A DNA stretch of 12,601 nucleotides from positions 1 through 12,601 of the forward strand of contig JAGMCY010000172.1 in assembly GCA_023128965.1 (NCBI GenBank). The letters run 5' to 3'. Positions 1 to 5,635 of the stretch are shown piece after piece. The position numbers were made by a program, and so were the translations under genes. The notes under the pieces were generated by a model. It made no database searches. It had not been told where the DNA came from and was given only the letters and a program-made list of their open reading frames with translations. Source of the DNA: Candidatus Aenigmatarchaeota archaeon. GTDB taxonomy: Archaea > Aenigmatarchaeota > Aenigmatarchaeia > QMZP01 > QMZT01. The stretch's first letter is position 1. The number at the start of each line of letters is the position of its first letter.

Positions 1-111
1 TGATGTAAAGCACGTAAACTGAAAATCGGAAAAATAATGAAAAGGTGTCAAAGTTAAACCATTAATTATAATCAAATGATTACTAACTAAATTTATAGGG
101 AAGTAGTAAAA

Positions 112-1434
112 ATGAGACCATTAAAAAGATCGTTATCTGGAGTGGAAATCGAAGTGCACACACTCGACAAGAGAGGGTATATTTCCAATAAAGCAGACAC
201 TATTGTTAGTGAGTGCAAAAAACACGAAAAAAATATTTCGGTAATAAAGGAGTATCCAAACACGATTGAGATACAGTCTTACCCTTCCGTAAAAGTTCAG
301 AACACAATATTAAATGCTCTGGAATCCTTTCAGATATTGATTGAGATTGCCACCAGAAACGATATCGTATTATATCCCCTGAGTGTATATCCAGGCTCAT
401 TCAATGTGCAAAATATAAATACTTTTACCCCATATTACAAGTTCAAAAAAATATATATACACAACAAAATGGTATCTTGTCCTGAAGAAAACACGGCCGC
501 CTTTCATTATCATTATACGCTTCCAAGAGGTGTTTTTGATCACAAGAAAAAGTTTCTGAAATTCCAGATGGCTCCGAAAATAAAGCAGACCCTTTTGGAC
601 AGTTATAACATGGCCATAGCAATGGATCCTGCATTAATAACGCTTTCACAATCATCCCCACTCCTAAACGGTAAATATGTCGCAAAGGACTGTAGAGCAC
701 TTATTACGAGAACGGGCAAGTACCTACCTTTCGATGGACTTTATTCCAGACATCCCACATTCGGAGGCCTCCCAATATACAAACATACAGTTTCTGATCT
801 GATCCATACAATAAACAGAAGATACGAAAAAATTAATGAGATATGGGAAAAAAACAACATTGATTCAAGTGCCATGAAAAAAAAGGGTGTACTGAGTTTT
901 TCATGGCATACTGTAAGGATAAACAAAATAGGAACGCTTGAGCAGAGGACCATGGACATGAACCACCCGAAGTACGTGATAGCTGGAACCGTCCTAATGA
1001 AATACATAAATAAAAAAATACAACAGGACTTTCTGCGAGTGGTTCCATCGGACATAGGCATAAATGAACCATTCAAAGAGGAAGGAGGCATTGTTCATAT
1101 ACCTCCTCATACCCACCTGAGAAAAAAACTCCAGAGGTGGAGTATATGTGATGGGTTTGAGAATAAGGAAGTCAGAAACTACACGAGGAAATTCTTTAGG
1201 TTCGGTAAGCGTTGTACGCATCCTAAATTCTACAATGCAATAAGACCCCTTGAGAACATGATAAATAGAAACAAATCTGTTTCAGACATGATACTTAAAC
1301 GCCTGAAGAAATGGGGCTACGGAAGAGATGATCATGTACCTGACGATGTTTGCGCTAAACTCGCTCTTACAAGTTGCAAACAGTTGTATAAAGAAATCGA
1401 AAAGACTAAGAAGAATATTGTTGACATTGAATGA
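112..1434 (+). CDS. GCS2-family carboxylate-amine ligase (glutamate-cysteine ligase-like)
   Basis: This 440-aa protein appears to belong to the glutamate-cysteine ligase 2 (GCS2/YbdK) family, ATP-dependent enzymes that join a carboxylate, usually the gamma-carboxyl of glutamate, to an amine. Visible hallmarks in order are GVEIE at residues 10-14 (first metal-binding acids), IEIQ at 52-55, FHYHY at 131-135 (the family's HVH-like strand), LSQSSPLLNG at 178-187 and TLEQRTMD at 275-282 (the conserved E-x-R-x-x-D strand). Length fits the family. The C-terminal third is basic and I cannot assign it. Substrate is unknown, and the usual archaeal glutathione-like thiols are not implied by anything here. 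The start at 112 has a weak purine stretch (GGGAAG, 98-103) before it and a possible TATA box near 63-72. The gene is AT-rich, like the dehydrogenase downstream and unlike the rest of the window, which suggests acquisition together. Family call fairly sure; reaction not. Confidence 0.75.
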   Translation: MRPLKRSLSGVEIEVHTLDKRGYISNKADTIVSECKKHEKNISVIKEYPNTIEIQSYPSVKVQNTILNALESFQILIEIATRNDIVLYPLSVYPGSFNVQNINTFTPYYKFKKIYIHNKMVSCPEENTAAFHYHYTLPRGVFDHKKKFLKFQMAPKIKQTLLDSYNMAIAMDPALITLSQSSPLLNGKYVAKDCRALITRTGKYLPFDGLYSRHPTFGGLPIYKHTVSDLIHTINRRYEKINEIWEKNNIDSSAMKKKGVLSFSWHTVRINKIGTLEQRTMDMNHPKYVIAGTVLMKYINKKIQQDFLRVVPSDIGINEPFKEEGGIVHIPPHTHLRKKLQRWSICDGFENKEVRNYTRKFFRFGKRCTHPKFYNAIRPLENMINRNKSVSDMILKRLKKWGYGRDDHVPDDVCAKLALTSCKQLYKEIEKTKKNIVDIE

Positions 1435-1518
1435 CATTCGAAACGTAGATAATTATTTAAAATGACTAAAGTGTAATTATTACTTCTATATGAAAGTACG
1501 TATTTGTGTTGAAAAGAT

Positions 1519-1522
1519 GGAG
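1519..1522 (+). promoter_or_regulatory. Shine-Dalgarno-like GGAG for the dehydrogenase
   Basis: GGAG lies 7 bases before the ATG at 1530. It favours that start over the in-frame GTG at 1506 and TTG at 1509. A TATA-like stretch (CTATATGA, about 1488-1495) would put transcription start near 1516. Most genes to the right look leaderless, so use of a ribosome binding site here fits a different origin. Confidence 0.45.
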
Positions 1523-1529
1523 TTTAGTT

Positions 1530-2606
1530 ATGTTATTGACAGCAGGTTTCCCTAAAATGAATTTTGAAAAATCTGAAAAGAGAGATTTTCTTCCCTCCTT
1601 TTTCGGAGAATTGGAAAAAATAGAAAACTCTATTCTATTGGAAAAAAAATATGGGGAGAAATTAGGTTACACAGAACACGACTACTTAAAAGAAAATCCT
1701 AATATTAAATTTGTTGATAGAATTGATACTTTAAGATGTGATTTAGTAACAATTATTCGAACTATTTCCATGAAAGAACTTGATTTACTTAAAGATGGTT
1801 CAACTCTTTTTTCTATGTTGCATTATATTACTCATAAAAAAAGAAATGAACTTCTAAATAAAAAAAATATAAAAATGTTTTCTATGGATTCGATCACAAA
1901 TGATTTTAATGAACGGATAATGGAAGATTTTCCAGGAACAGTAAAATCTGCTATAAATACAGGATTTCAGGAATTCATTAAAAAACCGCATAATAAAGAT
2001 AAAAGAAAAATTATTTTCACTGTAATTGGCAGTGGTAAAATTGGCCGGCTGGCCGTATTTTATGCTGTACACTCCACTAATGTACCTGTCATTGTAAAAA
2101 CTATTGGTAAGAATGTAACTTCAAATAAAGAATTAATGCAATCTATATTCAAAACTACAGATATTTTAGTTGATGCAACTAAAAGAACAGACACCTGTAA
2201 ATATGTAGTTGAAAATGAATTAATTAAATATTTACCTGAAAGTTCTGTAATCGTAGATATTTCAGCCGATGAATATGATACTTCAATTGTTCCAATGCAG
2301 GTTAAAGGAATTGAAGGAATCGTAACAGGGAGTTTAGATAAATTTGTATTTCATCCTGATGATAAAGAGTTCGATTCAATACCAAAAGGTGTAAATACGG
2401 CAAATAGAAGAACTACGATAAGTTGCTATTCTTGGCCCGGGATTGACTATATTAGTTGTTTAAAAAGATATGAAATTCAGTTGATACCTTTGTTTAAATA
2501 TCTGCTGACAAATCAAGAACCTAATGTAAGTTCAGATGATTATTATGAAAGATGTTTAGCTCGTTCTACTTTTGAGTATTTCAGTAAGACGACTCGGACA
2601 AAATAA
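1530..2606 (+). CDS. alanine dehydrogenase/PNT-family NAD(P)-dependent dehydrogenase
   Basis: This 358-aa protein resembles the alanine dehydrogenase / pyridine nucleotide transhydrogenase superfamily, which also contains saccharopine-type and N5-(carboxyethyl)ornithine-type dehydrogenases. The N-terminal domain begins with GFPKM (6-10) and RDFLPSFFG (18-26), then a stretch ending in LLKDGSTLFSMLH, matching the family's 'l+.Gs.l.s.lH' segment. A Rossmann fold follows with GSGKIGR at 167-173 and, later, DILVDATKR and VIVDISADEYD, the strands that normally line the nucleotide pocket. It would use NAD(P) to oxidise or reductively form an amino acid or opine-like product; the substrate cannot be read. 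The start at 1530 is chosen for the GGAG and for the fit to the family N-terminus. The gene is the most AT-rich in the window (Arg mostly AGA, Leu mostly TTA/CTT). The coding signal seems to continue in another frame past the stop, so the C-terminus may be frameshifted. Confidence 0.7.
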   Translation: MLLTAGFPKMNFEKSEKRDFLPSFFGELEKIENSILLEKKYGEKLGYTEHDYLKENPNIKFVDRIDTLRCDLVTIIRTISMKELDLLKDGSTLFSMLHYITHKKRNELLNKKNIKMFSMDSITNDFNERIMEDFPGTVKSAINTGFQEFIKKPHNKDKRKIIFTVIGSGKIGRLAVFYAVHSTNVPVIVKTIGKNVTSNKELMQSIFKTTDILVDATKRTDTCKYVVENELIKYLPESSVIVDISADEYDTSIVPMQVKGIEGIVTGSLDKFVFHPDDKEFDSIPKGVNTANRRTTISCYSWPGIDYISCLKRYEIQLIPLFKYLLTNQEPNVSSDDYYERCLARSTFEYFSKTTRTK

Positions 2607-2806
2607 GAAAGGCAGGATTACCATTCATACCACAACTTGCTCTAGCTGATTATACTAAACCCAGATTAGAATTAGATATTCCTCTACAAAGCCGTTTAAA
2701 CACGATTTTAATCGAAAATCCCTGTCCGTTGTGGTTTACGTATTTTTATTTTCCCATGCAAAACTTTAATCGGTCAACATGGCAGGATTCTGGAAGAGCG
2801 TAAACA
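2588..2806 (+). pseudogene. open frame after the dehydrogenase: frameshifted C-terminus or gene remnant
   Basis: A frame one base out of register with the dehydrogenase is open from 2588 to a TAA at 2804-2806. It reads as protein-like text (for example IRKAGLPFIPQLALADY, then KPRLELDIPLQSRLN and LIENPCPLWF) in the same AT-rich codon style as the upstream gene. It overlaps the last six codons of the dehydrogenase and has no good start codon of its own near its beginning. It could be the true C-terminus of the dehydrogenase displaced by a one-base indel, or the tail of a third gene lost at the right edge of the AT-rich island. I do not recognise the family. The last bases run into the following GTPase and are probably not meaningful. 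The gap between assigned genes here (2607-2778) otherwise holds only a TATA-like stretch near 2743-2750. Confidence 0.35.
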
Positions 2807-3522
2807 ATGTGATAATGCAAGCGGACATTTTGCTGCTCGTCATGGATGCGCGGTTCATCGCAGAGACCAGGAACCGCGAAATAGAAGACAAGGCGATAAA
2901 GTCAGGCAAGCCTTTGATCTATGTAATCAACAAGATCGATCTTGGCAGTGCAAAGGGAATGTCGGATGCCAAAAAGGCAATGAACCCGTGTGTAATGGTG
3001 TCCACCAAGAGAAGAAAGGGCGTCTCCGGCCTCAAGGCAAGGATAATGATCGAGGCAAAGAGGTTTACCAGGAAAAGGGGCAAGATACGTGTCGGCGTCC
3101 TCGGCTATCCGAACGTGGGCAAATCCTCTTTAATAAATATGATGAAGGGCAGAAAATCCACCCAGACAAGCCCGCTCAGCTGCAGGACCAAGACAAAGCA
3201 GATTGTCAAAACAAGTTCGCGGCTGTACTTTATAGACACGCCCGGCGTCAAGCCTTACTTTGAAAAGGACCAGTTTAAGTTCATGTTCACAAATGTCACG
3301 GACTACAGCAAGATAAAGAACCCAGAGACAATGTCCGAGCGGCTCATGGAGAAGTTCCCCGGGAAAATCGAACAGTTCTACGGCGTCCCGGTAAACGATG
3401 ACAAGATGGAAACCCTCGAGGCAATCGCAGTCAAAAAGCATGCTCTCAAAAAAGGCGGCCATCCGGATACGAGGCGCATGGCAGTGACGATAATAATGAA
3501 CTGGCAAAAAGGCAAGCTGTAA
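2779..3522 (+). CDS. circularly permuted GTPase, YlqF/MMR1-HSR1 type
   Basis: This 247-aa protein is a circularly permuted P-loop GTPase: the G4 motif NKIDL (51-55) comes before the G1 Walker A GYPNVGKSS (109-117) and the G3 motif DTPG (153-156). That order defines the YlqF/RbgA/NOG2/MMR1 group, whose known members assist assembly of the large ribosomal subunit. The N-terminal DARFIAETRN (23-32) matches the family's DAR-x-P-x-x-RN segment, so the protein is complete at its start. The region between G1 and G3 holds several basic residues and the likely G2 threonine (T128 or T130). The C-terminus is short and ends in a basic helix, possibly for rRNA contact. GC content and codon use match the genes to the right, not the AT-rich pair to the left. 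A run of seven T at 3525-3531 follows the stop and probably terminates the transcript. A ribosome-assembly role is inferred from the family. Confidence 0.88.
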   Translation: MAGFWKSVNNVIMQADILLLVMDARFIAETRNREIEDKAIKSGKPLIYVINKIDLGSAKGMSDAKKAMNPCVMVSTKRRKGVSGLKARIMIEAKRFTRKRGKIRVGVLGYPNVGKSSLINMMKGRKSTQTSPLSCRTKTKQIVKTSSRLYFIDTPGVKPYFEKDQFKFMFTNVTDYSKIKNPETMSERLMEKFPGKIEQFYGVPVNDDKMETLEAIAVKKHALKKGGHPDTRRMAVTIIMNWQKGKL

Positions 3523-3524
3523 TC

Positions 3525-3531
3525 TTTTTTT
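3525..3531 (+). terminator. T-run terminator after the GTPase
   Basis: Seven consecutive T start two bases after the GTPase stop codon. Archaeal termination commonly uses such T-tracts without a hairpin. Confidence 0.45.
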
Positions 3532-3610
3532 GAAAATTCCAAGAAATCGGGCCGAATTTGGGAATAATTCTGAAAGGATGTTGGAAGGAAAGGGTAAGAA
3601 TCTTGGGAAA

Positions 3611-3750
3611 TTCATTTATATAGTCCCAGGGAAGGTATGTTCAGAAAGCTATAACCTCCCATTGGATTTAAAAGCTTTTGAAAAGAGACCCCAAGTACCC
3701 CAACCCTAAAGGACCGGCATACCCCCTTTTTTCTTGCCGGTCCTACCCAT
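3611..3750 (+). ncRNA. possible small RNA locus with TATA box and two hairpins
   Basis: The 263-base gap between the GTPase and Taw1 is not empty. TTTATATA near 3614-3621 is a good TATA box that would start transcription near 3643, with no start codon or useful frame behind it. An imperfect hairpin spans 3629-3660 (GGGAAGGTAT against ATAACCTCCC, two bulges), though its left arm lies partly before the predicted start. AAAAGCTTTT (3670-3679) is a 10-bp palindrome. A perfect 10-bp GC-rich stem with a 15-base loop lies at 3710-3744, followed by a pyrimidine-rich stretch. Together this could be a short stable RNA ending near 3745, or just a terminator plus upstream control of Taw1. I recognise no known RNA family. 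Confidence 0.3.
3710..3744 (+). repeat. perfect 10-bp inverted repeat (hairpin)
   Basis: AGGACCGGCA (3710-3719) pairs exactly with TGCCGGTCCT (3735-3744) around a C- and T-rich 15-base loop. It is the strongest hairpin I found in the window. It sits about 40 bases before Taw1 and ends before that gene's TATA box, so it is more likely part of an upstream transcript than of the Taw1 message. Confidence 0.7.
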
Positions 3751-3762
3751 CTTCTTTTCGCC

Positions 3763-3775
3763 TTTATTAATTTAT
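3763..3775 (+). promoter_or_regulatory. TATA box for Taw1
   Basis: TTTATTAATTTAT lies about 17-25 bases before the ATG codons at 3786 and 3792. The spacing suggests a leaderless transcript starting close to one of them; no ribosome binding site is seen. Confidence 0.55.
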
Positions 3776-3785
3776 CCCGTAAATC

Positions 3786-4760
3786 ATGAATATGACCAGG
3801 CTAAGGATTGACCCGAAAATCGAGAAGCATCTCAGGAAGGCGAAGTACGGGGTTTTTGGGCATTCAGCAGTCCAGATATGCGCGTGGACGAAGAAGAGTT
3901 TGCATGACGAGGGTTTCTGTTACAAGCAGAAGTTCTACGGGATCGATACACACAGGTGTATGGAATTCTCGCCATCAGCTGTCTTCTGCGAGCAGAACTG
4001 CATCTTCTGCTGGAGGCCCATGGAGTTCATGAAGTTCAGAAAGATGGAAGCGGATGAAGTGGATAATCCGAAGGAGATTTACGAAAGGCTTATAGAAGAA
4101 CGAAAGAAGCTGCTTTCAGGATTCCCAGGGGACGGGAAGACGAACCCCTCGAAGTTCAGGGAATCGCTCAAGCCGAATCAGTTCGCGATATCGCTTTCCG
4201 GGGAGCCGACACTTTATCCGAAACTCCCCGAGCTTGTTCGATTCCTCAGGAATCTTCCTGAGACCAGGTCCGTTTTCATCGTCACGAACGGGCAGGAGCC
4301 GGGAATGATGGAAAGGATTTCGAAATCGCCGCCCACGCAGATTTACTTGTCGGTGAACGCACCGAATAAGGACTTGTTCAGCAGGATAAACCGCCCTGTT
4401 TATAAGGACGGATGGGGGAGGTTTTTGAAGTCGCTGGAGATATTCGGAAGGATGAAAACCAGGAGGGTGCTTCGCCTGACCATGATAAGGGGGATGAACA
4501 TGGACTCTTCTTTCGTTAAGGATTATGCGGGGCTGATCAAAAAGGGGAATCCGCATTTCATCGAGGTCAAGGCGTACATGTGGATAGGTTTCTCGCGGAA
4601 AAGATTGAAGGAGGAGAACATGCCCTTACACAAGGAGATACGGGCTTTCGCTGAAAGGATCGAGAAGGCAACGGATTTTGAGATTGTTGACGAGAAAGAG
4701 GATTCGAGGGTTGTTCTTTTGGAGAATAAAAATGATAGGATCGAGAGGTTTATAAAATAA
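3786..4760 (+). CDS. taw1: tRNA 4-demethylwyosine synthase (radical SAM)
   Basis: This 324-aa enzyme builds the tricyclic 4-demethylwyosine base from N1-methylguanosine at position 37 of tRNA-Phe, using pyruvate and S-adenosylmethionine. The radical-SAM motif is C68-x3-C72-x2-C75 (CEQNCIFC), followed by WRPMEF. A second cluster is expected from C32, C45 and C58. The six cysteines have the same spacing as those known for the Methanocaldococcus jannaschii enzyme, shifted by six residues. GHSAVQICAW at 25-34 and FYGIDTHRC at 50-58 are family signatures, and LSGEPTLYP is the glycine-rich SAM-binding strand. Length matches the archaeal single-domain form, which lacks the flavodoxin domain of eukaryotic TYW1. 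The start may be 3786 or the in-frame ATG at 3792, which fits the TATA spacing slightly better. No other wyosine-pathway gene is in the window. Confidence 0.95.
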   Translation: MNMTRLRIDPKIEKHLRKAKYGVFGHSAVQICAWTKKSLHDEGFCYKQKFYGIDTHRCMEFSPSAVFCEQNCIFCWRPMEFMKFRKMEADEVDNPKEIYERLIEERKKLLSGFPGDGKTNPSKFRESLKPNQFAISLSGEPTLYPKLPELVRFLRNLPETRSVFIVTNGQEPGMMERISKSPPTQIYLSVNAPNKDLFSRINRPVYKDGWGRFLKSLEIFGRMKTRRVLRLTMIRGMNMDSSFVKDYAGLIKKGNPHFIEVKAYMWIGFSRKRLKEENMPLHKEIRAFAERIEKATDFEIVDEKEDSRVVLLENKNDRIERFIK

Positions 4761-4763
4761 AAA

Positions 4764-4774
4764 TTTATTTAAAA
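4764..4774 (+). promoter_or_regulatory. TATA box for the membrane winged-helix gene
   Basis: TTTATTTAAAA is centred 26 bases before the ATG at 4795, consistent with a leaderless start. Confidence 0.6.
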
Positions 4775-4794
4775 CAATCCCATAATATTCGATT

Positions 4795-5280
4795 ATGAGA
4801 GTTTCGGTCAACACGAGGTATGTGGGAGCGCTTTTGATCATCCTTAGTATAGTACTGTTTCTGATAATGTACAATTTTTCGCAGACGATGCTGGAGATAA
4901 TAGACAGCGGGGAGCTCGGGTCATGCCAGTCTTATGAAACCTGTCCGCATGTCATGATTCTGAACCAGGCTTACCTGGGATATTTCCTGGCTCTCGTGAT
5001 TTTCATAGTGGGAGTTTTCCTGCTGATTTTCGGCGGCAGACCGGAAAAGGTTGAAGGGAATAAAAGAAAATGGGAAAGCGTTTTGAAAACCCTGACCGGG
5101 GATGAAAGGGGTATTTACGATAAGATAGTCGCTTCAGAAGGCGTTATCTTTCAGAGCGAACTCGTGGAGCAGACAGGATTCCCCAAGGCGAAGGTTTCAA
5201 GGGTTCTTGACAAGATGGAGGCAAGGGGACTCTTGGAAAGAAAGAGAAGGGGCATGACGAACGCCGTTGTCCTTAAATAA
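4795..5280 (+). CDS. membrane-anchored MarR-like winged-helix protein
   Basis: This 161-aa protein has two membrane helices (about 10-28 and 60-80) and then a cytoplasmic winged helix-turn-helix at about 102-161. The text after residue 102 follows a MarR/ArsR-like pattern: a first helix around IYDKIVAS, then the helix-turn-helix (ELVEQTGFPKAKVSRVLDKM) and a wing around LLERKRRGMTNAVVLK. Basic residues before the first helix place the N-terminus inside, so the loop 29-59 would be outside; it carries C44 and C50, which could form a disulfide. This is a known archaeal architecture, a transcription regulator tethered to the membrane. The gene ends two bases from the convergent 54-aa gene. Its targets are not shown by the sequence; the nearby GTTTCAT promoters are candidates by proximity only. 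Confidence 0.8.
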   Translation: MRVSVNTRYVGALLIILSIVLFLIMYNFSQTMLEIIDSGELGSCQSYETCPHVMILNQAYLGYFLALVIFIVGVFLLIFGGRPEKVEGNKRKWESVLKTLTGDERGIYDKIVASEGVIFQSELVEQTGFPKAKVSRVLDKMEARGLLERKRRGMTNAVVLK

Positions 5281-5282
5281 GA

Positions 5283-5447
5283 TTATTTCATTCTAACATC
5301 CCTGCCGCACTTGATGCAGCGTAAGTCGCATGAATCGCATTTTGTGCAGTCCGGAAGATGCTCTATACAAAACGCTACCTTGAGTTCCTTTTTCTTGCCT
5401 ATGAGCGCATATTGGCTGAGCGGCTTTCCGCAGATCATGCATTTCAT
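5283..5447 (-). CDS. 54-aa cysteine-rich zinc-binding protein
   Basis: The protein has eight cysteines and one well-placed histidine in 54 residues: C3-x2-C6 with C27-x2-H30, then C34-x2-C37 with C44-x2-C47, plus C40. That arrangement should hold two zinc ions, one in a C2-CH site and one in a C4 site. It begins MKCMICGKPL. The frame stays open to an upstream ATG at 5528, giving 81 aa, but I choose 5447 because a TATA box (5468-5477, minus strand) lies 26 bases before it and because the start mirrors that of the opposite gene exactly. The upstream extension would also read through the promoter dyad. Zinc knuckles this small usually bind nucleic acid or protein partners, or store or sense metal; none can be chosen. 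I do not recognise a named family. Confidence 0.7.
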   Translation of the reverse strand: MKCMICGKPLSQYALIGKKKELKVAFCIEHLPDCTKCDSCDLRCIKCGRDVRMK

Positions 5448-5540
5448 GCAATCTATAAGAATGAAACGTAATATACATTTTTGTTTGAAACCAGTTTCAT
5501 ACATAGGGGTATATGGTGTTTCATCCATTGTATTGGTATG
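5445..5540. promoter_or_regulatory. mirror-symmetric divergent promoter with GTTTCAT boxes
   Basis: The region is an imperfect dyad centred between 5492 and 5493. Reading outward, each arm has GTTTCA, a TATA box (minus strand TGTATATTAC at 5477-5468; plus strand GTATATGG at about 5509-5516), then GTTTCAT (complement of 5461-5467; 5518-5524), 13 bases, and an ATG. The two ATG codons begin at 5447 (minus) and 5538 (plus), exactly equidistant from the centre. The innermost part is the palindrome TGAAAC-CA-GTTTCA (5486-5499). The outer boxes sit between TATA and start, where a repressor would act; the central one sits upstream of both TATA boxes, where an activator would act. Confidence 0.65.
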
Positions 5541-5630
5541 AAACTAAAAACCAAACCTGCCATTCGAGCAACTGAAAGAATTGTTAGGCTGTTAACGAAA
5601 GATTTAGTAAGGTTTAAAAACCTAGCTTGA
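5538..5630 (+). CDS. 30-aa cationic peptide ORF
   Basis: The ORF encodes MKLKTKPAIRATERI followed by VRLLTKDLVRFKNLA, 30 residues with nine Lys/Arg and two acidic residues, predicted as one amphipathic helix. Its TATA box (centre about 5513) is about 26 bases upstream, so a leaderless start is expected, and the ATG mirrors the start of the 54-aa gene across the promoter dyad. The stop TGA (5628-5630) ends five bases before the DsbA-like ATG at 5636, so the two could be cotranscribed. It may be a genuine small protein, an upstream ORF controlling the DsbA-like gene, or chance. No family is recognised. The promoter symmetry is the main argument for it. Confidence 0.4.
   Translation: MKLKTKPAIRATERIVRLLTKDLVRFKNLA
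5610..5623 (+). promoter_or_regulatory. AGGTTT/AAACCT palindrome, possible TATA for the DsbA-like gene
   Basis: AGGTTT-AA-AAACCT is a 6+2+6 palindrome whose centre (TTTAAAAA) could serve as a TATA box. It is only about 20 bases before the ATG at 5636, slightly close for a leaderless start, so it may instead be an operator or part of the small ORF. Confidence 0.35.
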
Positions 5631-5635
5631 CAGAA

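Noticed and set aside
1..111. Tail of an upstream gene or an RNA gene in the first bases
   Set aside because: All frames are closed quickly. Only a weak TATA-like stretch near 63-72 is seen, and nothing folds convincingly as tRNA.
2611..2789. GGCAGGATT repeated at 2612 and 2782 as a possible attachment or target-site duplication
   Set aside because: Nine bases is within chance, there are no inverted ends or integrase, and the two sites do not bracket a complete gene.
3130..3615. 161-aa minus-strand frame opposite the GTPase
   Set aside because: It is antisense to the conserved GTPase motifs, and its composition follows from the plus-strand codons.
5448..5528. Upstream start at 5528 for the 54-aa cysteine-rich gene
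   Set aside because: It would translate through the palindromic promoter, and a TATA box is correctly placed for 5447.
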